64,000 nucleotides of DNA from Oceanimonas smirnovii ATCC BAA-899 (lineage in GTDB: Bacteria; Pseudomonadota; Gammaproteobacteria; Enterobacterales; Aeromonadaceae): positions 1 through 64,000 of the forward strand of contig NZ_KB908457.1 in assembly GCF_000381965.1 (NCBI RefSeq), in the 5' to 3' direction. The position numbers and the translations under genes are program-made. Every line of letters begins with the position of its first letter. The first letter of the stretch is position 1. The notes under the pieces were generated by a model. It was not told where the DNA came from. It searched no databases and was given only the letters and a program-made list of their open reading frames with translations. Positions 1-8,253 of this stretch are shown one piece after another.

Positions 1-42
1 AAACGTTTGAGCAGCAATATCAATGCCGACAAATACACTCAT
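1..42 (-). CDS. IS110-family transposase, first 14 codons only (runs off the left edge)
   Basis: The minus strand opens with ATG at 42 and reads MSVFVGIDIAAQTF before the window ends. A short hydrophobic strand followed by GIDIA is the usual beginning of the DEDD (RuvC-like) catalytic domain of IS110/IS1111 transposases, where the Asp is the first catalytic acid. A good ribosome site (AGGAAAGG) lies about 5 bases before the ATG. The IS110 assignment is by resemblance of this short N-terminus and cannot be confirmed without the rest of the gene. The upstream side (43 to about 330) would be the left end of the element, which in the IS110 subgroup carries the non-coding bridge RNA. Confidence 0.6.
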   Translation of the reverse strand, partial: MSVFVGIDIAAQTF

Positions 43-111
43 TCCCTTTCCTCTCGCCTCGCTATGGTTCACAATTATCACCGGTTCCCCGACCTCGCAC
101 TTCATGCAGTC

Positions 112-309
112 TCAACCTTGTGATGCGAAGTCCATCTTGATGGCTTCCTGATACTCTTCGAGATAGGCAATGAGGCGGGGGGCCAATCTACGCACGAGGT
201 CAGTAAACACTGCCTCCAGGTTGGGACGGCCTCCCCGGTAACTGGTTTTAACTCTATCAATTCCTGTGCGTTCAACATACAAGGTTGGCGATGAGCGTAG
301 CGAATTCAC
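112..309 (-). CDS. Small hypothetical ORF upstream of the IS110 start (doubtful)
   Basis: A GTG-started frame of 65 codons, ending about 70 bases before the transposase start on the same strand. I do not recognise the protein. It has a basic, Ser/Gly-rich N-terminal half and a C-terminal amphipathic part (DLVRRLAPRLIAYLEEYQEA) that could form a helix. No clear ribosome site precedes the GTG. The open frame continues upstream through the palindromic repeat at 310-352, so its N-terminal boundary is uncertain. It may be a fragment of an older gene, or non-coding left-end sequence of the IS element that happens to be open. The stretch 43-430 otherwise holds only this frame, the repeat and the terminator. 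Confidence 0.2.
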   Translation of the reverse strand: MNSLRSSPTLYVERTGIDRVKTSYRGGRPNLEAVFTDLVRRLAPRLIAYLEEYQEAIKMDFASQG

Positions 310-352
310 AACATTTTCGCCGTCTGCCGGAATGTTGGGACTCGTCCCAACC
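310..352. repeat. Palindromic intergenic repeat, copy 1
   Basis: Two nested inverted repeats lie here: AACATT (310-315) with AATGTT (331-336), then GTTGGGAC (334-341) and GTCCCAAC (344-351) around a two-base loop. The second core recurs, in much longer form, at 34481-34524. This suggests a REP-like dispersed family rather than a terminator, since no T-run follows on either strand. Confidence 0.5.
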
Positions 353-391
353 TACCTGTAAGGGTAATATCCACTGCCGCTTCATACGAAC

Positions 392-422
392 AAAACGGCG
401 CTGTACTCACAGCGCCGTTTTT
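392..422. terminator. Bidirectional intrinsic terminator after sulP
   Basis: A 13-bp stem, AAAACGGCGCTGT (392-404) with ACAGCGCCGTTTT (409-421), has a four-base loop. T-runs follow on the plus strand and, by symmetry, on the minus strand. It lies just past the stop of the minus-strand transporter gene. An almost identical stem occurs after dapD (12047-12073). Confidence 0.8.
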
Positions 423-430
423 ATTGATGT

Positions 431-2170
431 TTACGACACGGCTGTGTTGCCGGGCCGTACGTAATTCAGCGCTTCCTTTAGTGTGGAATGAAAACTCAGG
501 CTGTGCTCTATCGGCGTCATGCCGGAGCGGGCCATGGTTTTCAGCGGCTGAAACTGTAAATCCGCAATCACTACTTCCGTCCCCTGTTTCCGGCAGACGT
601 CAATAAAACGATTCAGCGCCGACAGGCCGCCGGCATCCAGTACCGGTACCGCATCCATATACAACACCACACCCCGGCATTCCTTCACCAGCAGCGTCAG
701 CTCGCTGAACACGCGATCGGCAGCGGCAAAAAACAGCGGGCCGTTAATTTTGTAAACCTCCCAGCCCGCAGGCAAGGCAGCCGGCACCATTCTTTCATGC
801 TGGGTAATATTTACGATACGGGTCATATCAGCGATGTTTTTCACAAATAACACCATGGCCATCAGAATACCGGCCGTAATGGCAATCACCATGTCAAAGA
901 CAATGGTCAGGGAAAAACAGGTAAGAAACACCAGCAAGTCGCCCTTCGGCGCTGTCTTGAACAAATGCACGGCCTTGGGCGCTTCACTCATGTTCCAGGC
1001 CACTACCAGCAACAGTGCCGCCATGGCCGGCATGGGCAGCCAGGCCAGCAGCCCCGACAGCAAGACCAGCCCCGCCAGTACCACCAGCGCATGTACCATG
1101 GCCGCCACCGGCGAGACACCACCGGCGCGAACGTTGGCCGCTGAGCGGGCAATGGCAGCAGTAGCAGGAATGCCACCAAAAAACGGTGCTATCAGGTTGC
1201 CTATGCCCTGCCCCAGCAGCTCACTGTTGGCACTGTGGCGCTTGCCGGTCATGCCGTCCAGCACCACGGCACACAGCAACGACTCTATCGCTCCCAGCAT
1301 GGCAATAGCAAAGGCACCTGGCAGCAGATCCCGCAACAGCTGAACACTGAGGCCCACCGGACTGCCATCTGGCCCCGGCTGCAGCCAGGGCCAGGTAAAG
1401 GCCGGCAGCACCGGAGGTATGCCCGCGCCTGAGCTGCCGTCGGGTAATAAATAACTGAACCGGCTACTGATGGTATCAATACCAAGTCCCTGCTGGTTCA
1501 GTAACATCGCCAGCAGACTGGCCAGCAATACCGCCGGCAGATGAGGCGGCACCCCGGTTTTCAGCCGGGGCCAGAGCAGCATGATGACCAGAGTCAGTCC
1601 GGCTACCAGCAGACTGGGCCAGTGCAGCGCCGGCAGATGCCCGGCCAGCGCCAGCAGTCGCGGTACAAAGGCCTCGGGCAATCCGGTGGCCGTGAGGCCA
1701 AAAAAGTCCTTCAGCTGCAACCCTGCTATCACTACCGCAATCCCGGCGGTAAAACCCAGGGTTACCGGCTCGGGAATATATTCAACCAGACGGCCCAGCC
1801 GTAGCAGCGCCATCAGTACCAGCAAGCCACCGGCCATCAGGGTAGCCAACAGCAGACCACCCAGACCGTAATGTTGCGCAATGGGGTAAAGGATGACCAC
1901 AAAGGCTGCCGTGGGGCCAGAAATACTCAACCTGGAGCCACCGGTCAGCGCAATCACAAAGCCGCCGATGATGGCGGTATAAAGCCCGTACTGGGGGGCC
2001 ACACCGCTGGCAATAGCCAGCGCCATGGCCAGCGGAATGGCAATAATACCCACCGTTATCCCTGCCAGCACATCCTTAAGCAGATGTTTGCGGCCATAAG
2101 GCTCATGCCGGCAGGCTTCGATCAGAGCGTGACCGGGACGCAGGGAAAACAGATGGGCACGATGAGACAT
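431..2170 (-). CDS. SulP-family inorganic anion transporter with STAS domain
   Basis: Inner-membrane SLC26/SulP permease of about 579 residues, the family of E. coli DauA/YchM and cyanobacterial BicA. Substrates in the family include sulfate, bicarbonate and dicarboxylates, and the sequence does not tell which. The N-terminal 400 or so residues hold many hydrophobic helices, including the conserved early segment GPTAAFVV. A cytoplasmic STAS domain follows (roughly 460-570), with the expected core VVLYMDAVPVLDAGGLSAL. I start at the ATG at 2170 because GGAG sits 6 bases upstream. An in-frame ATG at 2197 has no ribosome site. It is divergent from the small RHH gene at 2278 and has its own terminator. 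Confidence 0.88.
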   Translation of the reverse strand: MSHRAHLFSLRPGHALIEACRHEPYGRKHLLKDVLAGITVGIIAIPLAMALAIASGVAPQYGLYTAIIGGFVIALTGGSRLSISGPTAAFVVILYPIAQHYGLGGLLLATLMAGGLLVLMALLRLGRLVEYIPEPVTLGFTAGIAVVIAGLQLKDFFGLTATGLPEAFVPRLLALAGHLPALHWPSLLVAGLTLVIMLLWPRLKTGVPPHLPAVLLASLLAMLLNQQGLGIDTISSRFSYLLPDGSSGAGIPPVLPAFTWPWLQPGPDGSPVGLSVQLLRDLLPGAFAIAMLGAIESLLCAVVLDGMTGKRHSANSELLGQGIGNLIAPFFGGIPATAAIARSAANVRAGGVSPVAAMVHALVVLAGLVLLSGLLAWLPMPAMAALLLVVAWNMSEAPKAVHLFKTAPKGDLLVFLTCFSLTIVFDMVIAITAGILMAMVLFVKNIADMTRIVNITQHERMVPAALPAGWEVYKINGPLFFAAADRVFSELTLLVKECRGVVLYMDAVPVLDAGGLSALNRFIDVCRKQGTEVVIADLQFQPLKTMARSGMTPIEHSLSFHSTLKEALNYVRPGNTAVS

Positions 2171-2277
2171 GGCTGGCTCCACGGTGGATGAAGGCATGAA
2201 CAGACATTGATTGTATTCTCATCATAAATGCATTCAATGGTAATATGATTAACATGTGATATGCACCGGAGGTTTTT

Positions 2278-2448
2278 ATGGAGCAACGTACCGCCCGCCT
2301 GACCCTGCTAATAGATCCGCGCAAGAAGGCGCTGTTTGAACGCCTGTGTGCCGAAGAAGACGTGACGCCGTCCCAGAAGGTAAGGCAGTTTATTCGTGAC
2401 TATATTGAGCAGCAAACCGGTGAAGACTGGCAGAAATTGTCCGAGTGA
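2278..2448 (+). CDS. Small ribbon-helix-helix-like protein (56 aa) ahead of aat
   Basis: An ATG with a strong ribosome site (GGAGG, 7 bases upstream) opens a 56-codon gene. The protein starts MEQRTARLTLLIDPRKKALF, a predicted beta strand with alternating polar and hydrophobic residues followed by two short helices (ALFERLCAEED and TPSQKVRQFIRDYIEQ). This is the layout of CopG/MetJ/Arc-type ribbon-helix-helix DNA-binding proteins. It ends 9 bases before aat and probably shares its transcript. It faces sulP across about 107 bases, so it may regulate itself, sulP, or neither. The fold call is from pattern only and the target is unknown. Confidence 0.65.
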   Translation: MEQRTARLTLLIDPRKKALFERLCAEEDVTPSQKVRQFIRDYIEQQTGEDWQKLSE

Positions 2449-2457
2449 GTCACTGTT

Positions 2458-3156
2458 ATGTACCTGACCCAACTGAATGAAACACTCTGGTTTCCTGATC
2501 CGGCTACAGCCCTGAAGGAGCCCGACGGGCTGCTGGCAGTGGGGGGCGATCTGCGCCCCGAGCGTTTGCTGCTGGCCTATCGCATGGGCATTTTCCCCTG
2601 GTATGATCAATCTCAGCCGCCGTTGTGGTGGTCACCGGATCCCCGTGCCGTGATCTCACCGGACGCCCTTTATGTCAGCCGTAGCCTGGCCAGGCTGGCC
2701 CGCAAGCAGCGCTACCGGCTGACCGTCAACCACGCTTTTGAGGCTGTCATTCGCCACTGCCGTGAACTACGGGAAGACGGCCCGGGCACCTGGATCACCC
2801 CCGATATTGAGCACAACTATTGCCGGCTGCACCATCAGGGGCATGCCCATTCCATTGAGGTATGGGACGAGCAGCGGCTGGTGGCCGGGCTCTACGGCAT
2901 CGGCCTGGGCCGGCTGTTTTGTGGTGAATCCATGTTTCACCTGGTCAGCAACGGCTCCAAGCTGGCCATGCTGGCCCTGTGCCGGCACTTTGCTCATTAC
3001 GGCGGCACACTGATTGACTGTCAGTTACCCAATCCGCACCTGCAAAGCCTGGGAGTGAAAAGCTGGCCCAGATCACGCTTTCTGCATAAACTCAGAGAGC
3101 TGCAAACCCAATCCGTTTCTGCCCTGTGCTGGCAATCGCAAGAGCTGAGTCTATGA
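2458..3156 (+). CDS. aat: Leucyl/phenylalanyl-tRNA--protein transferase
   Basis: Transfers Leu or Phe from aminoacyl-tRNA to proteins with N-terminal Arg or Lys, creating primary destabilising residues for ClpS/ClpAP. The 232-residue length matches the family. The N-terminal block FPDPATALKEPDGLLAVGGD and the core GESMFH are family signatures. The start ATG is 9 bases after the RHH gene. The stop overlaps the start of bpt (ATGA), which indicates translational coupling. It lies near clpS and clpA (opposite strand), so the enzyme, the adaptor and the unfoldase of the N-end rule are clustered. Confidence 0.96.
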   Translation: MYLTQLNETLWFPDPATALKEPDGLLAVGGDLRPERLLLAYRMGIFPWYDQSQPPLWWSPDPRAVISPDALYVSRSLARLARKQRYRLTVNHAFEAVIRHCRELREDGPGTWITPDIEHNYCRLHHQGHAHSIEVWDEQRLVAGLYGIGLGRLFCGESMFHLVSNGSKLAMLALCRHFAHYGGTLIDCQLPNPHLQSLGVKSWPRSRFLHKLRELQTQSVSALCWQSQELSL

Positions 3157-3863
3157 GGGAAGTAAATTTAAAGGTCGGTCTGACCCCCAGGCATCCCTGC
3201 AGTTATCTGCCCGGCCGGCTGGAGCAGCTGCTGGTGCTGCTGGACCGCGAGCTGCTCTGCCCCGAAGGCTATGAGCAACTGCTGACGGCAGGGTTTCGCC
3301 GCAGCGGTAGCGATATATACCGGCCGCGCTGTCAGGCCTGTCAGGCCTGTGAATCATTGCGTATTCCGGTTAACGACTTTGTGCCCAGCCGCAGCCAGAA
3401 GCGCATTTTGCGCAATAACCGGGATCTGACCATGGTGGTGAGTGATACTGATAAACCGGAATATTTCGAGCTTTATCAGTATTATATTGAACAACGCCAT
3501 CAAGACGGGGCCATGTATCCCGCCAGCCGGCAGCAATATGACGGTTTTTTACTGTGCCACTGGCTGACCCCTCTGTTTCTTGAGTTTTATGCTGAAAGCC
3601 GTCTGATTGCAGTGGCAGTGACCGACTCGCTGAACGACTCCCTCAGCGCCATGTATACCTTTTATGATCCCGCCGAAGAGCACAGATCCCTGGGCATTTA
3701 TGCCATTCTCAACCAGATAAAACTGGCGCGGACACTCGGTAAACACTGGCTGTATCTGGGCTATCAGGTCGATGACTGCCGCAAAATGAATTACAAGCAA
3801 CAATTCCGGCCCCATCAGCGGCTGATAAAGGGCCAATGGCACATCATGAAAGACGGAGCCTAA
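3153..3863 (+). CDS. bpt: Aspartate/glutamate leucyltransferase (Bpt, ATE family)
   Basis: Attaches leucine to proteins beginning with Asp or Glu, the second leucyl-transferase of the bacterial N-end rule (known from Vibrio vulnificus Bpt). It has 236 residues. The N-terminal half contains the Cys pair motif CQACQACESLRIPV (about 60-75), typical of arginyl/leucyl-tRNA transferase N-domains. The C-terminal GNAT-like half includes MYTFYDPAEEHRSLG. I start at the ATG at 3153, which overlaps the aat stop. Frames further upstream lie inside aat. The two transferases are co-transcribed, and infA follows after 70 bases. Confidence 0.93.
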   Translation: MREVNLKVGLTPRHPCSYLPGRLEQLLVLLDRELLCPEGYEQLLTAGFRRSGSDIYRPRCQACQACESLRIPVNDFVPSRSQKRILRNNRDLTMVVSDTDKPEYFELYQYYIEQRHQDGAMYPASRQQYDGFLLCHWLTPLFLEFYAESRLIAVAVTDSLNDSLSAMYTFYDPAEEHRSLGIYAILNQIKLARTLGKHWLYLGYQVDDCRKMNYKQQFRPHQRLIKGQWHIMKDGA

Positions 3864-3921
3864 TCTTTACACTGCAGGCGAAATCCGGCATGATCGCAGC
3901 CGTTTTTATTGCCTGCGTTAA

Positions 3922-4152
<231 letters not shown>

Positions 4153-4261
4153 ACCCCCTCCATCAGGTTAAGCCAACAGGCTTGATACCCTTGGTTTTGT
4201 TGTAGGCCGTGCTTGCCGCACGGCTGAAAGCAAGGCACCTGTTTTATTTTGCTGTATCAAT

Positions 4262-4297
4262 AAAAAAATGCCCGGTGCCTTGCGGGCTCCGGGCATT
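4262..4297 (-). terminator. Intrinsic terminator of clpA
   Basis: Read on the minus strand, the stem AATGCCCGG...CCGGGCATT (plus 4268-4276 with 4289-4297) is followed by seven T residues. It lies about 26 bases past the clpA stop. A weaker GC hairpin (4207-4225) without a T-run sits on the infA side. Confidence 0.7.
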
Positions 4298-4322
4298 ATT
4301 GCTGTATTCAGGCGTGATGCCA

Positions 4323-6575
4323 TCAGGCCATGGACGCCTCCGACTGGAACTCAAAGTGCAATTCGTCATCTTTCAGACTGACCCGCACCGAGCCACCGCC
4401 GACAAGCTCACCAAACAGCAGCTCGTTGGCCAGCGGCTTTTTAAGCTGCTCCTGAATCACTCTGCCCATGGGGCGCGCGCCCATCGACTTGTCGTAACCT
4501 TTTTCCGCCAGCCAGTGACGGGCAGGTTCACTCACCTCAAGCGACACTCCTTTCGCATCCAGCTGGGCCTGCAGCTCCACAATAAACTTGTCCACCACCC
4601 GATGAATAATATCGATATCAAGGTGATTGAACCAGATGATATGGTCGAGCCGGTTGCGGAATTCGGGCGCAAAGGTGCGGTTGATTTCGCTCATGGCATC
4701 ATGGCTGTGATCCTGCTGCTGAAAGCCAATAGACTTGCGTACGGTTTCCTGTACGCCGGCATTGGTGGTCATCACCAGAATAACGTTGCGAAAATCCGCC
4801 TTACGGCCGTTGTTGTCCGTCAGGGTACCGTTGTCCATGACCTGCAGCAGAATATTGAACACATCAGGATGCGCCTTTTCGATTTCATCGAGCAGCAGCA
4901 CCGCATGAGGATGTTTGATCACCGCATCGGTCAGCAGACCTCCCTGATCAAAGCCCACATAACCGGGAGGCGCGCCGATAAGACGGGACACGGTATGAGC
5001 CTCCATGTATTCCGACATATCAAAGCGAATAAGCTCAATGCCGAGAATACGCGCCAGCTGCTGGGTCACCTCGGTTTTGCCCACACCGGTGGGGCCGGCA
5101 AACAGGAAAGAGCCAATAGGCCGCTTCTCATTACCAAGACCGGCACGGGTAAGGCGAATGGCATCGGTCAGCACCGAAATGGCCTTGTCCTGACCAAACA
5201 CCACCATTTTCAGATTTGGCTCCAGGTTCTTGAGGTTTTCCTTGTCGGAGCTGGACACCGACTTCTCCGGAATACGGGCAATTTTAGCCACAATGGCTTC
5301 AATGTCGCCTACCCCTATGGTCTTTTTCCGCTTTGAGGGTGGCAACATACGAATTTGCGCACCGGCCTCATCAATGACGTCAATGGCCTTGTCGGGCAGG
5401 TGACGATCGTTGATGTATTTGGCCGACAGCTCCGCCGCCGCCCGCAGCGCCTTGCTGGTGTAGCGCACATCATGGTGTGACTCATAGCGGCTTTTCAGCC
5501 CCTGCAGTATCTTGGCGGTATCCTCTACCGAGGGCTCCAGAATATCGATTTTCTGAAAACGCCGCGCCAGGGCTCGATCTTTTTCAAAAATCTGGCTGTA
5601 TTCCTGATAAGTGGTCGAGCCGACACAACGGATTTGCCCGCCCGAGAGCAGCGGCTTGAGCAGGTTGGCGGCATCGAGCTGACCGCCAGACGCAGCCCCG
5701 GCACCAATAATGGTGTGGATCTCGTCAATAAACAGAATGGCCCCTTTTTGCTTTTCAAACTGCTTGAGCATCGCCTTGAAACGCTTTTCGAAATCACCGC
5801 GGTACTTGGTGCCTGCCAGCAAAGCGCCCATATCGAGAGAATAGATAGTGCTGCCAGCAATAATTTCCGGCACATCATCATGCACAATCCGATAGGCCAG
5901 GCCTTCGGCAATGGCGGTTTTCCCCACCCCGGCCTCACCCACCAGCAGGGGGTTATTCTTACGCCGGCGACACAGCACCTGAATCGTCCGGTTCACTTCC
6001 TGATCCCGGCCAATCAGCGGATCGACGCGGCCATCTTTTACCCACTGGTTCAGATTAATGACAAAGCCTTCGGTCTGGTTGCTGTTACCTTCTTCGCTTT
6101 GCTCTTCATGCTGTGAGGAAGAGGCGTCTTCCTGCTCGCCGTCTTTGCGAATGCCGTGAGACAAAAAGTTAACCACATCCAGCCGGCCCACACCGACTTT
6201 CTTCAGCAGGTAGGCTGCCTGAGACTCCTGTTCACTGAAAATGGCCACCAGCACATTGGCACCGGTGACCTCGGCATTACCGGAAGACTGAACATGGAAC
6301 ACGGCCCGCTGAAGTACTCGCTGGAATCCAAGCGTGGGCTGCGTTTCGATTTCATCATCACCCACCGGAATGAGCGGCGTGGTCTGCTCGATAAAGCTGT
6401 GAGTCTCACGACGCAGCTGTTCCAGATCGGCACCACAGGCCATTAAAGCCTCTTTGGCGGCCGGATTCTCAAGCAGGGCCAGCAACAGGTGCTCCACCGT
6501 CATGAACTCGTGGCGAGAGCGACGGGCTTCGTTGAAGGCATCGTTCAGTGTGCTCTCAAGATCTTTGTTCAACAT
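4323..6575 (-). CDS. clpA: ClpA, AAA+ unfoldase of the ClpAP protease
   Basis: Unfolds substrates, including N-end-rule proteins delivered by ClpS, and feeds them to ClpP. It has 750 residues. The double-repeat N-domain spans 1-150. D1 has Walker A GEAGVGKT near 212 and D2 has GPTGVGKT near 495. The ClpP-docking loop near 617 reads SIGF, where E. coli ClpA has IGL. I use the ATG at 6575 (MLNKDLE, like the E. coli start), with GGGGAGG 5 bases upstream. The in-frame GTG at 6581 overlaps that site. It follows clpS by 48 bases in the same operon. Confidence 0.97.
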   Translation of the reverse strand: MLNKDLESTLNDAFNEARRSRHEFMTVEHLLLALLENPAAKEALMACGADLEQLRRETHSFIEQTTPLIPVGDDEIETQPTLGFQRVLQRAVFHVQSSGNAEVTGANVLVAIFSEQESQAAYLLKKVGVGRLDVVNFLSHGIRKDGEQEDASSSQHEEQSEEGNSNQTEGFVINLNQWVKDGRVDPLIGRDQEVNRTIQVLCRRRKNNPLLVGEAGVGKTAIAEGLAYRIVHDDVPEIIAGSTIYSLDMGALLAGTKYRGDFEKRFKAMLKQFEKQKGAILFIDEIHTIIGAGAASGGQLDAANLLKPLLSGGQIRCVGSTTYQEYSQIFEKDRALARRFQKIDILEPSVEDTAKILQGLKSRYESHHDVRYTSKALRAAAELSAKYINDRHLPDKAIDVIDEAGAQIRMLPPSKRKKTIGVGDIEAIVAKIARIPEKSVSSSDKENLKNLEPNLKMVVFGQDKAISVLTDAIRLTRAGLGNEKRPIGSFLFAGPTGVGKTEVTQQLARILGIELIRFDMSEYMEAHTVSRLIGAPPGYVGFDQGGLLTDAVIKHPHAVLLLDEIEKAHPDVFNILLQVMDNGTLTDNNGRKADFRNVILVMTTNAGVQETVRKSIGFQQQDHSHDAMSEINRTFAPEFRNRLDHIIWFNHLDIDIIHRVVDKFIVELQAQLDAKGVSLEVSEPARHWLAEKGYDKSMGARPMGRVIQEQLKKPLANELLFGELVGGGSVRVSLKDDELHFEFQSEASMA

Positions 6576-6623
6576 AGGCACCTCCCCTAAAAAACCTCGA
6601 TAATCCCGCTCAAGGGATTATTT

Positions 6624-6941
6624 TTACGCCTGCTCCATGGTGCACAACAGCGGATGTTCGTGCGTACGGGCAAACTTGTTCACTTGCGCAACCTTGGTTT
6701 CTGCAATCTCTGCGGTAAATTCTCCGCATACCCCTTTACCCTGATAGTGAACCGATAACATCACCTCGGTGGCCTTGTCCATGTCCATGGAAAAAAATTT
6801 CTGCAATACTTCTACAACAAAATCCATGGGTGTGTAGTCGTCATTGTTCAGGATGACTTTATACATAGGAGGGGGTTGCAGCGCCGTTTCTTCCGCCTCT
6901 TTCAGTTTATCATCAAGGGTATGCTGTGTTCTCCTGCCCAT
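6624..6941 (-). CDS. clpS: ClpS, ClpA adaptor for N-end-rule substrates
   Basis: A 105-residue adaptor that binds N-terminal Leu/Phe/Tyr/Trp and docks on the ClpA N-domain. The unstructured N-terminal tail (about 1-25) leads into the core [20 protein letters not shown], whose Asn-Asp residues line the alpha-amino pocket, and the helix [15 protein letters not shown]. It is first gene of clpS-clpA. Its products act on the output of Aat and Bpt encoded 3 kb away. Divergent from cspD, as in E. coli. Confidence 0.97.
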   Translation of the reverse strand: MGRRTQHTLDDKLKEAEETALQPPPMYKVILNNDDYTPMDFVVEVLQKFFSMDMDKATEVMLSVHYQGKGVCGEFTAEIAETKVAQVNKFARTHEHPLLCTMEQA

Positions 6942-7271
6942 ATCATTACTCTAAATCACGGGATTGATTCCTGCTACTGAAGCAGCGTTAAGGTCACTTT
7001 TTCGTGGTGTTGATCCCACCCTACCGGCTGTACCGGGGCTGTCAACCACAAGGCCTGTAAGGCCTTACATTTTGCATTGCCAAGCGGCTGTTCATTCATG
7101 CAGCACTTGACTCCCGTCCCGGTTGCTCTAGAGTGATCTCCTGGCAGTCAGTAAAGTTTCGTTCGAAGCTTTGCTGAATGGCCGCATCCGGCGAAAAAGC
7201 GCTGTAGTTATAATTGGCCACTGCCATTTTCTCAATGTTGTTTAGGATGTTTGAGTAAAAGGATGCACAGT
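6942..7271. promoter_or_regulatory. Divergent clpS / cspD regulatory region
   Basis: About 330 bases without a gene. A perfect TATAAT at 7209-7214 is a good candidate -10 for cspD, giving a leader of about 50 bases, but the -35 position is poor. A second possible promoter is TTGACT (near 7107) with TAGAGT 16 bases on. A small inverted repeat, AAGGCC...GGCCTT, lies at about 7050-7066. No cold-shock-type long leader is evident, consistent with cspD being induced by stationary phase rather than cold in E. coli. Confidence 0.4.
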
Positions 7272-7487
7272 ATGACAACCGGAACGGTTAAGTGGTTTAA
7301 CAACGCCAAAGGATTTGGTTTTATCTGCCCGACTGAGGGTGGTGAAGATGTATTTGCTCATTTTTCCACGATTCAGATGGACGGATACCGAACCCTTAAA
7401 GCGGGCCAGGTCGTTCGCTACGAAATACAAAAAGGCCCCAAGGGCAATCATGCCGTGAGCATAGTGCCCGATGGTCAGCCTGCATAA
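7272..7487 (+). CDS. cspD: CspD, cold-shock-domain replication inhibitor
   Basis: A 71-residue single cold-shock domain that is nearly identical to E. coli CspD: GTVKWFNNAKGFGFICPTEG with the RNP1 core KGFGFI, then the second motif DVFAHFST. CspD binds single-stranded DNA and inhibits replication in stationary or starved cells. I start at the ATG at 7272 because AAGGA lies 9 bases upstream. An upstream in-frame start at 7251 would place the ribosome site inside the gene. It is followed by a strong terminator. Confidence 0.95.
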   Translation: MTTGTVKWFNNAKGFGFICPTEGGEDVFAHFSTIQMDGYRTLKAGQVVRYEIQKGPKGNHAVSIVPDGQPA

Positions 7488-7520
7488 CAAGCACGGGAAT
7501 GACACATCATTCCAGTAAGC

Positions 7521-7548
7521 AAGGGGCACATTTTGTGCCCCTTCTTCA
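7521..7548 (+). terminator. Terminator after cspD
   Basis: The stem AAGGGGCACA (7521-7530) and TGTGCCCCTT (7534-7543) has a three-base loop and a T-rich tail. It may also serve the convergent membrane-protein gene, whose stop begins at 7550. Confidence 0.7.
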
Positions 7549-7549
7549 T

Positions 7550-8143
7550 TCAGGCATTCAGCCAGTGGCTCAGACCATAACCCAGCACCGCCAGCCCGAG
7601 CAGGGCAAAACCCAGCTTTCTGGCATGCTGCTGCCACAGTTGCAGCGCCTTCTCTCCGGTCAGACGCACCAGCAGTGCCAGTCCGAAATAACGAATTCCA
7701 CGGCCGATGGCTGACGCCAGTATAAACAGCCAGAGGGAATAGCCGGCCGCGCCGGCTGCCAGCATGGCCACCTGAAAGGGGACTGGCGTTATCCCCACCA
7801 TAACAATGGCCATAAAGCCGTCCTGCTTCAGCTCCTGAGTAAAACGGTCAAGCGCATCCTGGCCGCCGGTCAGCTGTAATAGCTGCTGGCCCAGACTGTC
7901 GAACAGCCAGCCCCCCAGCCCATAACCGGCCAATGCGCCCGCCAGGCATCCCAGCAGGGCGGCGGCAGCCAGTGCCCACAGGCGCTTTTGTTCAATCAGA
8001 AATAAAGGAATCAATAACAGCTCAAGAGGAATCGGAACTATCACCGCTTCCAGCATGGACGCCACGAATACCACCGGCAGCAGCCAGTGTGACCCGGTGA
8101 AACGCTGCAACCAGTGTGGCAGCTGTGCCTGCATATTTGCCAT
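7550..8143 (-). CDS. VTT-domain (DedA-like, YqaA type) inner-membrane protein
   Basis: A 197-residue membrane protein with about five hydrophobic segments. The central VTT/DedA pattern is visible: an early helix ending VPIPLELLLIPL, and the later segment GITPVPFQVAMLAAGAAGYS followed by a conserved Arg-containing helix (AIGRGIRYFG). Members of this superfamily are lipid scramblases or flippases of the inner membrane. YqaA-type proteins have no settled function. A ribosome site (GGGAG) lies before the ATG at 8143. It is divergent from glnD and convergent with cspD. Confidence 0.8.
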   Translation of the reverse strand: MANMQAQLPHWLQRFTGSHWLLPVVFVASMLEAVIVPIPLELLLIPLFLIEQKRLWALAAAALLGCLAGALAGYGLGGWLFDSLGQQLLQLTGGQDALDRFTQELKQDGFMAIVMVGITPVPFQVAMLAAGAAGYSLWLFILASAIGRGIRYFGLALLVRLTGEKALQLWQQHARKLGFALLGLAVLGYGLSHWLNA

Positions 8144-8253
8144 TATGTCGCTCCCGCTCAGTCATGATTTCAGTGTGCCAGAGTTTCTGCGGCTTTGCCC
8201 GGTCCACCGGCTTTGTTAAGTTAAAGGCTGACACATAACGCGGACCCGGCATC

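Noticed and set aside
4207-4225. GCCGTGC/GCACGGC hairpin after infA as infA terminator
   Set aside because: No T-run follows directly. Kept only as a remark under the clpA terminator.
4209-5336. Plus-strand open frame (375 codons) antisense to clpA
   Set aside because: Shadow of the clpA reading frame in high-GC DNA. It begins across the clpA terminator and has no recognisable domain.
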